A stretch of 36,599 bases of DNA from UBA8914 sp034002905 (GTDB lineage Bacteria > Pseudomonadota > Alphaproteobacteria > UBA9219): the NCBI GenBank assembly GCA_034002905.1, contig JAVEZQ010000015.1:1-36599 (forward strand). Direction: 5' to 3'. A program made the position numbers and the translations under genes. Positions 1 to 6,288 of the stretch are shown one piece after another. Positions within the stretch are counted from its first letter, which is position 1, and the number at the start of each line of letters is the position of its first letter. The notes below the pieces were generated by a model, which made no database searches, was not told where the DNA came from, and saw nothing but the letters and a program-made list of their open reading frames with translations.

Positions 1-63
1 GCCCGTGTTGCTGGCTGCCGATTGAAAGCCCGTGTTGCTGGCTGCCGATTGAAAGCCCGTGTT
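1..63. repeat. 27-bp in-frame tandem repeat at the window edge
   Basis: Two full 27-bp units (1-27 and 28-54) and a 9-base partial unit (55-63) are identical. Each encodes nine residues (NTGFQSAAS) of the DUF7666-type protein on the minus strand. The right window end (36589-36599) carries the matching CTGGCTGCCGA piece of another unit. At the circular join six bases (the FQ codons) are missing relative to a perfect unit, but the frame is kept. The repeat is likely why an assembler cut the genome here, and copies may have been collapsed. Confidence 0.9.
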
Positions 64-441
64 GGAAGCGTGCGTTTTATCTTCGGTTTTGTGTGCGGAT
101 TTTTTCTTGTCATTTTTAACCCCAGCCATAACACCATCCAAAATGAATTTGCATGATGTCTGCAAAAATGTGCTGATAGACAATTCGGCTTTAATAGTGA
201 TGACGGAAGAACAAACCTTGTTCGTTTCCTTGTCAATCACTCCCGATTGCTCAACCTCTGCGAATCGCGCTTGTGCTGGGCTGTAATATTCAAAAACATT
301 CAGCGGGTTTTCGCAGGCGTGGAATCCACTACTACAAGCCTTTACAGTTCCTTCATGGGTGTATGTTTTCCCGACTTCATATTGGAAGTCACGGCATTTC
401 AGTTCTTTGTCAAAAGCCTTGTAAGCCTTTATCTTTTCCAT
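1..441 (-). CDS. DUF7666-type protein, N-terminal part (continues at right end of window)
   Basis: The ATG at 441-439 follows a good ribosome site (AAGGA). The frame stays open for 147 codons to base 1 without a stop. The product starts MEKIKAYKAFDKELKCRDFQ and contains GFHACENPLNVFEYY, which I recognise as the DUF7666 family of phage and bacterial proteins of unknown function. After about residue 125 it enters 9-residue repeats (NTGFQSAAS), usual in this family. The continuation is at 36599-36384, in the same phase, and supplies the conserved C-terminus; the joined protein would be 218 residues. Function is unknown. The gene is the last one downstream of the 715-743 promoter. Family call is confident; the exact repeat number is not, because the window breaks inside the repeats. 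Confidence 0.8.
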   Translation of the reverse strand, partial: MEKIKAYKAFDKELKCRDFQYEVGKTYTHEGTVKACSSGFHACENPLNVFEYYSPAQARFAEVEQSGVIDKETNKVCSSVITIKAELSISTFLQTSCKFILDGVMAGVKNDKKKSAHKTEDKTHASNTGFQSAASNTGFQSAASNTG

Positions 442-468
442 TGTTTTAGTCCTTCGTTCGGTTGATGA

Positions 469-687
469 TTATTTATCGCAGGGATTTGAAATTTGTTTTT
501 CCGCAGCCCATTTGGCAATGGCATCGCCATATTGCGCGCATTGGTGCTGCTGGACAATCTCTTGACGGCGCGCTTCGCGCTCAAGCGCAACGGGGATGAC
601 GCTGTAAAAAATAGCGAAAACACCCAAGGCCATGACGGCCAAAAACGGAAGCGGGATTTTATATTCTTCGGTATCAATCTTGGTCAT
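469..687 (-). CDS. small single-span membrane protein
   Basis: A 72-residue product. The start is ATG at 687, preceded by GAAAGGA nine or so bases upstream. Residues about 12-34 (IPLPFLAVMALGVFAIFYSV) form one hydrophobic segment, followed by a charged tail with two Cys (HQCAQYG and NPCDK). This suggests a single-pass inner-membrane protein, possibly with a periplasmic or cytoplasmic charged domain. It is the first gene after the operator-covered promoter at 715-743, so it should be the leading gene of a short transcript running into the DUF7666-type gene. I do not recognise the family. An overlapping open frame at 429-677 lacks such features and looks like a shadow. Confidence 0.6.
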   Translation of the reverse strand: MTKIDTEEYKIPLPFLAVMALGVFAIFYSVIPVALEREARRQEIVQQHQCAQYGDAIAKWAAEKQISNPCDK

Positions 688-713
688 GATTCTGTGTTCC
701 TTTCGTTGTGTCT

Positions 714-743
714 AACCGTAATGCGTTACGGTTTAATAGTCAA
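714..743 (-). promoter_or_regulatory. minus-strand promoter overlapped by inverted-repeat operator
   Basis: The operator is at 714-733: arms AACCGTAA and TTACGGTT, 8 bp each and perfect, with a TGCG centre. Reading the minus strand, TTGACT (743-738) is a -35, followed by exactly 17 bases and TACGGT (720-715) as -10. The operator covers the -10 and most of the spacer, so a bound protein would block transcription. The same arrangement is seen at 7040-7069 and 33858-33887. It would drive the small membrane protein and DUF7666-type genes. Confidence 0.65.
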
Positions 744-766
744 CCATCTTTTTTCATTTTTATTCT

Positions 767-1424
767 TCATCCCCATTGTTCAGCCATTTGCAAGGCAATT
801 CCCCAATAAGTGCGGCTTCTTTCCTCTGCTCGTTTATCGCTTGGTGATAGCGCGTTTTGCCCGCTGTCTGTCTGATTCGCCCATCGCTCAACCATTCGCC
901 CGCTTCCGGCTGGCCATTCTGACAACCGCCCTGGCACGCGCATTCCCCGTGGTGGTTTCAATATCGGAAGATTTTTAAGCCAAAGGCAAGTGCGCTTGCT
1001 GGCATCTTCGCCAAATTCATAAGGCTGAATGCTTTGGTCTGGCTTTCTTATGCGGCTGCTTATGCAGCCAACGGGGTTTTCAATGGCTATTTGCGGAATG
1101 TCCGCATCCATCAACCGGCGCACAAACTCAAGTGCCTGTTCTGTTTTATCTGCCCTGCCTTCAACCCTACCGTTCCAGTGCAGGCCGGATGCTGTAAGGT
1201 AGGTGCAATCAGGAAATGCAATTAACATATCCCATCCCCCCCCCCTGTATGGCTTCAAAAATATCAGACTGAATATGATTGCCTGGCCTTTCGGACGGTT
1301 TAAGGTCGCATGACCAAACATCATGACCGCGTCTTGCAAAAGCATCACGCACACGCCCCGAACATTCGCAGCCAATCAATATCCTTTTTGGTTTGAAAAG
1401 TCCGGTCATCCGCGCAACATCCAA
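767..1424 (-). pseudogene. cytosine-methyltransferase-like protein, interrupted by a frameshift at a G10 tract
   Basis: Two overlapping frames form one gene. The first (from ATG 1424) carries RILIGCECSGRVRDAFARRG and WSCDLKPSE, the SAM-binding start of a family common in phages and usually annotated DNA cytosine methyltransferase-like. The second (stop at 767) continues it with WDMLIAFPDCTYLTASGLHW, IAIENPVGC and YEFGEDASKRTCLWL. The frames meet at a run of ten G on the minus strand (1245-1236). Nine or twelve G would give one frame of about 219 residues. As written the first frame ends about 12 codons later, at 1209. The cause may be a sequencing slip, phase variation, or a true mutation. 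No target-recognition region is obvious, so methyltransferase activity is unproven. Confidence 0.75.
1236..1245. repeat. C10/G10 homopolymer at frameshift
   Basis: Ten consecutive C on the plus strand (G10 in the coding sense) lie exactly where the reading frame of the methyltransferase-like gene changes. Length 9 or 12 restores the full frame. Such tracts are classical slippage sites and also classical sequencing-error sites. Confidence 0.95.
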
Positions 1425-1975
1425 TCTTCATACGCCCGCATATATGCCCATTCATCGCTGCTGCGCTCGTAGGCGGGTTTTTTGCTGATACTGACGTAAA
1501 CGGCCTTTTCAAAAGGCGGCTTGTTTTTGCGCTCTATGATTTGCACAAGGTCGGCGGGCGCGGGAAATTCCGTGTAATTCTTGAAATAATACCGCAGGGC
1601 GTTGCTGATTTGCTCCCATGTGTAATCTGCCAGCGCGAAGTGCATAAGCTTTTTCACGGATTCAAGTTGTTCAGGCTCTTTGCCGTAAGTCTTGAGCGCG
1701 TCAAACGCCATAAGCAGGGATTCGTTCAGGCGCGTCTTGGCTTCCGAATCATCCTTCAATGAAGGAAGGGTCGTCACCGGCGAGGATATTTCGCGCCCGT
1801 TCGTGCTTGCTGGCGAATTTCTGACCGCTGGGCTGCCCTGTTGTGCCTGAATAGTCATCTTCCCATCCCCGTTCATTAAGCCATGTGCTGGCGTGTTTGC
1901 AGGGGTATCCGCTGCGGTCGAGGAATTTTTGATATTGTCCAATAGCTGTGCGGATAGTTCCGACAAGGGTTTCAT
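1406..1975 (-). CDS. putative replication accessory protein
   Basis: The product is 189 residues if the ATG at 1975 is used (AAAGGA ribosome site nine bases upstream). Residues 1-70 are low complexity, rich in Ser, Thr, Ala and Pro. The conserved-looking part starts near residue 72, with EPEQLESVKKLMHFALADYT, WEQISNALRYYFKNY and FPAPADLVQIIERK. This resembles phage proteins encoded beside DUF1376 replication proteins and often guessed to be helicase-loader-like; I cannot confirm this. It overlaps the 3' end of the DUF1376 gene by 227 bases in another frame, which is long. A later ATG at 1858, with GGGAAG just upstream, would reduce the overlap to 110 bases and drop only low-complexity residues. 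The 3' end overlaps the methyltransferase-like gene by 19 bases. Confidence 0.6.
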   Translation of the reverse strand: MKPLSELSAQLLDNIKNSSTAADTPANTPAHGLMNGDGKMTIQAQQGSPAVRNSPASTNGREISSPVTTLPSLKDDSEAKTRLNESLLMAFDALKTYGKEPEQLESVKKLMHFALADYTWEQISNALRYYFKNYTEFPAPADLVQIIERKNKPPFEKAVYVSISKKPAYERSSDEWAYMRAYEDWMLRG

Positions 1976-2639
1976 GATTTTCAGTCCTTTCGTTTTTAAT
2001 GATGTTGGTGAAGGCTTTTAAGGCTCTCTGTTTGCTGCCCTTGAAGCCGTTACCGCGCGCGCCGTTTTTGCCTTGGCTGGGGTATTCGTTCCATATCCCC
2101 TGAAAAAGCATATCAATTTCCAAAACAGAAATCGAAGACACGGCAGCCATATGTGACTCTATATCGTTAGATATAGAGTCTGTGGTTGTGGTTGTGGTTG
2201 TAGAGTGCATTTGCTCCTGCAAGTGCTGGTGCATTTGCTGATTGTTTGCTGGCTTTTTGTTGGCTTTTTTGCTCTTGGATTCACGCATTTTTGCATTCGC
2301 CGCGCTGCGCTTGTCGCTAATTTCTCTGCGTTTTTCAAGCTCTTGGTCAATCCGGCGGTGGTGATAAAAGCCGTCTTGCAGTTCAAAAAAACCTTCAATC
2401 ACGGAATCAACAGCCTTTTGTTCTTCTTGCGTGATTGCTCTGCAAATACGATACAAACGATAGTTCTTTGCAAGTGCAAGTGCTGGTGCATTTGCATCTG
2501 CATTTGCTGGAAGTGGCTGTCCTGTGCTGTAATAATAATCAATCAGCAGGTTATATGCGCCATGTTCCAGCATAGACAGGTGTGCCGTGTCACGGGCATA
2601 GTCGCCAGGATATTTGGGATACCAGTGAAGGGTCATCAT
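1749..2639 (-). CDS. DUF1376 replication protein
   Basis: A 296-residue product. Its start overlaps the stop of the regulator gene (TGATG), implying translational coupling. Residues 1-100 match DUF1376: WYPKYPGDYARDTAHLSMLEHGAYN and YYYSTGQPLP, then CRAITQEEQKAVDSV and FFELQDGFYHHRRIDQEL (quoted in parts). This domain is found in phage and prophage replication genes that combine with a helicase loader. The middle (about 115-165) is Lys-, Gln- and Thr-rich, and seven consecutive Thr are encoded by an imperfect hexamer repeat near 2182-2201. The C-terminal part ends in a STWLNERGWEDD motif frequent in such replication proteins. The gene contains four copies of a GCAAATGCA motif that may be origin iterons, as in lambda O. 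Confidence 0.75.
   Translation of the reverse strand: MMTLHWYPKYPGDYARDTAHLSMLEHGAYNLLIDYYYSTGQPLPANADANAPALALAKNYRLYRICRAITQEEQKAVDSVIEGFFELQDGFYHHRRIDQELEKRREISDKRSAANAKMRESKSKKANKKPANNQQMHQHLQEQMHSTTTTTTTDSISNDIESHMAAVSSISVLEIDMLFQGIWNEYPSQGKNGARGNGFKGSKQRALKAFTNIIKNERTENHETLVGTIRTAIGQYQKFLDRSGYPCKHASTWLNERGWEDDYSGTTGQPSGQKFASKHERARNILAGDDPSFIEG
2206..2507. repeat. GCAAATGCA repeats inside the replication gene, candidate origin
   Basis: TGCATTTGC (GCAAATGCA on the minus strand) occurs at 2206-2214, 2230-2238, 2487-2495 and 2499-2507. A 21-bp sequence containing it is perfectly repeated at 2218-2238 and 2475-2495. The two copies are read in different frames (HQHLQ against NAPALA), so selection at the DNA level is more likely than protein duplication. 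Two further copies lie at 5076-5096 in the annealing-protein gene. Iterons within a replication gene recall the lambda origin inside gene O; the origin role here is inference. Confidence 0.45.
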
Positions 2640-2950
2640 CAAACCCCCATTTCATAAAGCGCGGCTTCAATCTCGTTAAAGGCCTGCTCCCGCGGCTCGT
2701 GGGTGAAATACAACCATTCTGAAAGGCGTGTTGGTGACTTTCCGACATATTCAGCAAGCTGGCTTGTCGTAATGCCCCCGCGCGCCATGCGCTCGCGCCA
2801 GCGAATCACCGCTTTCAATTTTGTTGGCGTTGTGTAATTTGTAATGGTCTGCACTTTGTGGCTGATATTACCGTTTTTGCTTTGCTTCTTGATGCTCTGC
2901 CATAAAACGTCTGGTATCATATCAAGCCGCTTTTTCTCGGCTGGTGTCAT
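2639..2950 (-). CDS. small helix-turn-helix regulator
   Basis: A 103-residue product from ATG at 2950, with AAGGG about 11 bases upstream. The C-terminal half contains GGITTSQLAEYVGKSPTRLS followed by EWLYF, a helix-turn-helix of the Cro/XRE kind (residues about 61-82). The N-terminal half is basic. It is the first gene leftward of the divergent promoter at 2979-3028 and is translationally coupled to the DUF1376 gene. Its position beside a perfect AACCGTAA/TTACGGTT operator makes it the best candidate for the protein that binds the four operators. A longer open frame runs to 3043, but that part would lie upstream of the predicted transcription start, so I prefer the ATG at 2950. Confidence 0.65.
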   Translation of the reverse strand: MTPAEKKRLDMIPDVLWQSIKKQSKNGNISHKVQTITNYTTPTKLKAVIRWRERMARGGITTSQLAEYVGKSPTRLSEWLYFTHEPREQAFNEIEAALYEMGV

Positions 2951-2978
2951 TGTTTTGTTATCCCTTCTCTTTTTGATT

Positions 2979-3028
2979 AACCGTAAAAGATTACGGTTGA
3001 CAATACGGTTTTCAAAACATATTGTCAA
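2979..3028. promoter_or_regulatory. symmetric divergent promoter with operator
   Basis: On the plus strand TTGACA (2997-3002), a 17-base spacer and TATTGT (3020-3025) make a promoter for the exonuclease gene. Because TTGACAATA (2997-3005) and TATTGTCAA (3020-3028) are an inverted repeat, the minus strand reads the same way: TTGACA (3028-3023), 17 bases, TATTGT (3005-3000), driving the regulator gene. The two promoters therefore occupy the same bases. A perfect operator (AACCGTAA/TTACGGTT, 2979-2998) abuts them, over the leftward start site and just above the rightward -35. A half site ATACGGTT lies in the spacer at 3003-3010. Confidence 0.75.
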
Positions 3029-3079
3029 TAAGACATCGCACATGATGTTTGAACGAAACGAACGAAAGGAAAACCTGCA

Positions 3080-4012
3080 ATGACTGCAAAAATTATTAAA
3101 TTTGCAACCGAATCGGAATGGCTGGAAGGCCGCAAAAACGATGTGACATCAACCGACATGGCCGCGCTTTTGGGGCTGTCAAAATGGAAATCCCGCTTCG
3201 CGCTTTGGCACGAAAAGAAAAGCGGCATCGCGCCTGAATTTATTGAGAATGAGCGCATCGTCTGGGGTCGCCGCCTGCAAAACGTCATTGCCCACGGCAT
3301 TTGCGAAGATGAAGGATGGAAGGGCGAGGATTTAGGCCTGTTCTATATCCGTGATGAAAGCCTGCGCATGGGTTGCAGCCTTGATGTTAAGGTTGAATGC
3401 CCTGTGCGCGGAACGGGATTGTTTGAGGTCAAAAACATTGGGCTGGACGCATTCGCTGCCGGATGGACGGAAGACGAAGCACCCGCATATTACGAAACGC
3501 AGTTGCAGCTTGAATTGCATATGGCGAATAAAGCTGGCCTGAATATCTCTTGGGGCTGCCTTGGCGCGCTGGTCGGCGGTAATCAGCCGAAGCTTTATTT
3601 CCGCGATTATGACCCAGAAATTGGCGCGATGTTTGATGCGGAAGTTGCCCGATTCTGGCAGTCCATCGAGGACGGCGAAGAACCGAAGCCTGATTATTCT
3701 GTTGACGGTGCAGCCCTTGCCCGCATTCGTGGGGCAATCGTTGAGAAAAACACCGTGGACATCAGCGAAAGCAACCGTGTGCCGGAATTGATTGCATCCT
3801 ATGAACAGGGCGCAGCCCTTGAAAAAGAGGGTAAGGCCTTGAAGGATGCTGCCAAAGCGGAAATTTTGGACATCATCGGCAATGCTGACAAAGCCGTGTT
3901 GCCAGGGTATTCCATCACGGCGGGCATGGTGGACGGAAAGGAAATCACCTATTTCCGTGAGCCTTACCGCAATTTCCGTATCAACAAGTTGAAAGAAAAA
4001 GCAGCCGCATAA
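3080..4012 (+). CDS. YqaJ-type recombination exonuclease
   Basis: A 310-residue product; ATG preceded by GAAAGGAAA. The N-terminal region, RKNDVTSTDMAALLGLSKW (18-36) and GRRLQNVIAHGICEDEGW (63-80), is the YqaJ/lambda-exonuclease signature. The PD-(D/E)xK nuclease core follows: Asp102 in SLDVKVE, then Glu116 and Lys118 in GLFEVKN. The family digests one strand of double-stranded ends 5' to 3' and hands single strands to an annealing protein. The next gene, 91 bases downstream, is the likely partner. The C-terminal third (from about residue 235) is a charged helical region. It is the first gene of the rightward transcript from the 2997-3025 promoter. Confidence 0.85.
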   Translation: MTAKIIKFATESEWLEGRKNDVTSTDMAALLGLSKWKSRFALWHEKKSGIAPEFIENERIVWGRRLQNVIAHGICEDEGWKGEDLGLFYIRDESLRMGCSLDVKVECPVRGTGLFEVKNIGLDAFAAGWTEDEAPAYYETQLQLELHMANKAGLNISWGCLGALVGGNQPKLYFRDYDPEIGAMFDAEVARFWQSIEDGEEPKPDYSVDGAALARIRGAIVEKNTVDISESNRVPELIASYEQGAALEKEGKALKDAAKAEILDIIGNADKAVLPGYSITAGMVDGKEITYFREPYRNFRINKLKEKAAA

Positions 4013-4103
4013 GGCGGTTGTTTCATCAGGGCGGATTGTGCTTTTTCAGTCCGGTGCAGTCCGTCCGCATGAACCAACCAACCAAAGAAAGGAAACTAAA
4101 ACC

Positions 4104-5261
4104 ATGACAAACGAAGTCACAACATTGCAGGGGCAATCGCTCACGGCAAACCCGTTCGGCTCTGCTGCACCCGCAGCAGTTCCATCGGGCGGAATGGGCA
4201 ATGCCCTGATGACGGCTGAAACCCAGCGCGCAATCGCTGAAATTCAAGCCGCATCAATCATGGCACTTCACAACCCACGCAATCCGCAGGTTGCCGTTGA
4301 CCGTATTTTGAATGAATGCCAACGCCCGACATTGGCGGAAGTCGCAATCTATTCTTTCCCGCGCGGCGGGCAGAATGTGACCGGCCCTTCTATCCGTCTG
4401 GCCGAAGTCATCAAACGCCACTGGCAGCATATCCGTTCAGGGTGGCGTTGCCTTGAGCGCAGCAAGGGGCGAAGCCTGATTGAAGCATATGCCTATGACA
4501 TTCAGAACAACGTGGGCGAAAATCGCACATTTGAAGTGCATCACGTCCGCGACACGCGGCAAGGGCGAAAGCCTTTGACTGATGAACGCGATATTTACGA
4601 ATTGGAAGCCAACCAAGCCGCACGCCGCGTTCGTGCCTGCATCCTTGCCCTGATTGACGGCGATGTTATCGAAGCAGCCCTTGACCAATGCACCCGAACG
4701 CTGGAAGCAAAGGCCGACACAACGCCCGAAGGCATCAAGCGTATGCTGGACGCATTCAAGCCGTTCAAGGTCAATCAGGCGATGATTGAAGCCCGCATCG
4801 GGCGCAACCTGTCCGCAATCACCGCGGCGCAAATGGTTGCCCTTAAAAACATCCTCAATGGCATGAAAGACGGTATGTCAACCCGCGAACACTGGTTTGA
4901 CGTAACGCTTTTTGTTGGCGATACCAAAGAGCCGCAAGGCTCGGAAGAAAAAAAATCGTCTGCCGCTAACGCGGCCTTGAAGGACAAAATCAAGGCTTCG
5001 CCTGTCACAGCACAACAGCAAAAAGACGACAAAGCCGAAGACGATGCACAAGCATCTGCATCAGCAAAAGACATTGCAAATGCACTTGCAAATGCAAAAA
5101 CAGCAGATGAACTTGACGAAATCTGGAATAATAATGCTCAAGTGCTTGATACAATTAAACAATCAAGCCAAAAAGCATATGACGATTTGGACAAGGCTTA
5201 TCTCCAAAAACATGACGCTTTGTCAAATAAAACAAACACTTCTGGCAATAAACTGATTTAA
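4104..5261 (+). CDS. putative single-strand annealing / recombination protein
   Basis: A 385-residue product, ATG preceded by AAAGAAAGGA. The core is highly characteristic: NPRNPQVAVDRILNECQRPT, AIYSFPRGGQNVTGPSIRLA, DIYELEANQAARRVRACILA. This is a widespread phage family, usually unnamed, found next to YqaJ-type nucleases. By analogy with exo/bet and exo/RecT pairs it probably anneals single strands; I do not recognise it as RecT, Erf or Sak. The C-terminal part (from about residue 280) is low complexity, rich in Lys, Ala and Asp, and includes the GCAAATGCA repeats at 5076-5096. The preceding 91 bases hold only the ribosome site. Confidence 0.65.
   Translation: MTNEVTTLQGQSLTANPFGSAAPAAVPSGGMGNALMTAETQRAIAEIQAASIMALHNPRNPQVAVDRILNECQRPTLAEVAIYSFPRGGQNVTGPSIRLAEVIKRHWQHIRSGWRCLERSKGRSLIEAYAYDIQNNVGENRTFEVHHVRDTRQGRKPLTDERDIYELEANQAARRVRACILALIDGDVIEAALDQCTRTLEAKADTTPEGIKRMLDAFKPFKVNQAMIEARIGRNLSAITAAQMVALKNILNGMKDGMSTREHWFDVTLFVGDTKEPQGSEEKKSSAANAALKDKIKASPVTAQQQKDDKAEDDAQASASAKDIANALANAKTADELDEIWNNNAQVLDTIKQSSQKAYDDLDKAYLQKHDALSNKTNTSGNKLI
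5076..5096. repeat. two GCAAATGCA copies, outlying iteron-like pair
   Basis: GCAAATGCA at 5076-5084 and 5088-5096 (12-base period), within the low-complexity tail of the annealing-protein gene. The same 9-mer forms the clusters at 2206-2238 and 2487-2507, in reverse orientation. It could be part of a bipartite origin or simply codon bias for Ala-Asn-Ala. Confidence 0.35.
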
Positions 5262-5292
5262 CGAAAAGTAGAGTGTCAGGGATGTTCGTTGC

Positions 5293-5480
5293 TATAATCA
5301 TGGGGAAACGGTGGTCAGGGGATAGAATGCCCCTGATTACCAGCCATATGAATACACCGTGCATCCACGCCAACCAGAACGTCCATGAAGCGGGTCTTGC
5401 ATCATTGGCGGGGTATGAAGGCACAGAATAAACAAAACGCGCCAGCGGTGCTTAAAACGGCATTGCTGGCGTTCTTTTTT
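5293..5480 (+). ncRNA. candidate small RNA between a TATAAT box and an intrinsic terminator
   Basis: The 238 bases between the stop at 5261 and the ATG at 5500 hold a perfect TATAAT (5293-5298), but only a poor -35. A strong hairpin follows (5311-5321 with 5330-5340, GTGGTCAGGGG pairing with CCCCTGATTAC using G-U pairs). The stretch ends with an intrinsic terminator at 5440-5480. No convincing protein is encoded. A transcript of roughly 170-180 bases is predicted. I recognise no RNA family. Alternatively this is just the 3' untranslated region of the recombination operon. Confidence 0.4.
5440..5480 (+). terminator. intrinsic terminator of the recombination operon
   Basis: The arms CGCCAGCGGTGC (5440-5451) and GCATTGCTGGCG (5460-5471) form a 12-bp stem with two G-U pairs and an 8-base loop. 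It is followed by TTCTTTTTT (5472-5480). This is a strong rightward terminator. Confidence 0.85.
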
Positions 5481-5499
5481 CAGCAAAGGTGACGAAGAT

Positions 5500-5721
5500 A
5501 TGAATTTGATGGCTGATAGGTTGCCGGATGTAGGGCAGAAGTTTGTGGCTTTCTTCAACGATGGGTCTGGCTGCCGTATGTATATGCGCGCGGATGACTT
5601 TCAGAATGACCCCGTATTTCTATGCCCAGAAGGTGAGCAATACGGCATTGAGAATATGGACGATTATTTGTTCTGGCAGCCTGTGCCGGAAGAATATGCC
5701 TTTTGGTTTGAGGGGCGTTGA
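5500..5721 (+). CDS. hypothetical acidic protein
   Basis: A 73-residue acidic product, rich in aromatic residues (YLFWQPVPEEYAFWFEGR at the end). The ATG at 5500 follows AAAGGTGACGAAG. It has no membrane segment or motif I recognise. It is the first plus-strand gene after the 5440-5480 terminator, so it needs readthrough or its own promoter, which I could not place with confidence. Stop-to-start spacing to the next small gene is 4 bases. Confidence 0.5.
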   Translation: MNLMADRLPDVGQKFVAFFNDGSGCRMYMRADDFQNDPVFLCPEGEQYGIENMDDYLFWQPVPEEYAFWFEGR

Positions 5722-5725
5722 CGTT

Positions 5726-5809
5726 ATGGATTTAAGCTTCTGGGATTATTTCTTTGCGCTGGTGGCGGCTTTGTTGACCTGGCATCAGTTTTTCCCGTTT
5801 GACAGGTGA
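5726..5809 (+). CDS. 27-residue hydrophobic peptide
   Basis: ATG at 5726, stop at 5807-5809, beginning four bases after the preceding gene ends. The product MDLSFWDYFFALVAALLTWH plus seven residues is almost entirely one membrane segment. AGGGGCG lies about 10 bases upstream. The last 25 bases overlap the 3' end of the convergent VRR-NUC gene. Tightly packed and plausible, but very short, so existence is uncertain. Confidence 0.4.
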   Translation: MDLSFWDYFFALVAALLTWHQFFPFDR

Positions 5810-6114
5810 CAGCCTTTCATCGACCGGCGCACATAGTTGACGCGGGTAATGGCTTTGTCCACGCTGTCCACAATCTGGGGCGTGCAGCCCTTCCATTCAT
5901 CGTGCCATAGGATTTGGTCAACCGTCAGCTTTCGTGCGCTGGGCGGCTTCTTTCCGTCTTTTACTTCCCATAGGTCTGTGTGGCCTGAAATGCCAACCAG
6001 AAGGTCAGGAACGCCTTTGCCGACCGTGTGGAGGGGTTGAACGCTGCATCCCATTGCACGGGCTGCTGTGATGATTTCCTGCTGATTGTCGTCAACCTTG
6101 GCGGCTCGGCGCAT
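5785..6114 (-). CDS. VRR-NUC nuclease
   Basis: A 109-residue product; ATG at 6114 with AAAGGA six bases upstream. The core VGKGVPDLLVGISG and LWEVKDGKKPPSARKLT is the VRR-NUC type of PD-(D/E)xK nuclease: Asp37, Glu50 and Lys52 form the active site. The length is typical of stand-alone phage VRR-NUC proteins. These are structure-specific, for example Holliday-junction or flap cutting, and probably resolve replicating or recombining phage DNA. It is convergent with the two small plus-strand genes and downstream of the methyltransferase terminator. Confidence 0.85.
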   Translation of the reverse strand: MRRAAKVDDNQQEIITAARAMGCSVQPLHTVGKGVPDLLVGISGHTDLWEVKDGKKPPSARKLTVDQILWHDEWKGCTPQIVDSVDKAITRVNYVRRSMKGCHLSNGKN

Positions 6115-6138
6115 ATCATATCCTTTGATTTGTGAATA

Positions 6139-6175
6139 GGTGGTCGGGTTCTGATAACCCGCCTACCCCTTTTTT
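6139..6175 (+). terminator. rightward terminator
   Basis: GGTGGTCGGGTT (6139-6150) pairs with AACCCGCCTACC (6156-6167), one mismatch and one G-U pair, 5-base loop. It is followed by CC and a run of six T (6170-6175). It would stop transcription coming from the plus-strand genes ending at 5809. On the minus strand it lies in the 5' leader of the VRR-NUC gene. Confidence 0.55.
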
Positions 6176-6191
6176 ATAACCCACCCACCCC

Positions 6192-6239
6192 AAAAAGGAA
6201 AACGCCCAGCGCAATGAATGAACATCACGGCTGGGCGTT
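6192..6239 (-). terminator. leftward terminator after the methyltransferase gene
   Basis: A perfect 10-bp stem, AACGCCCAGC (6201-6210) with GCTGGGCGTT (6230-6239), and a 19-base loop. On the minus strand it runs into GTTTTCCTTTTTG. It lies 50 bases past the methyltransferase stop and closes that gene as a self-contained unit. Confidence 0.75.
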
Positions 6240-6288
6240 CCCGAACGAAAGGACTGAAACAGTTGGTCACAGCGTTCACATTGTATGG

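Noticed and set aside
1..63. CRISPR-like array at the left end
   Set aside because: Repeats are directly contiguous with no spacers and are in-frame coding units.
59..465. Plus-strand frames at the left edge
   Set aside because: They are shadows of the DUF7666-type gene, which has a ribosome site, a recognisable family and in-phase continuation at the other edge.
5416..5493. 25-residue plus-strand frame across the 5440-5480 terminator
   Set aside because: Its sequence is the terminator hairpin and T run; no ribosome site stands out and the codons look incidental.
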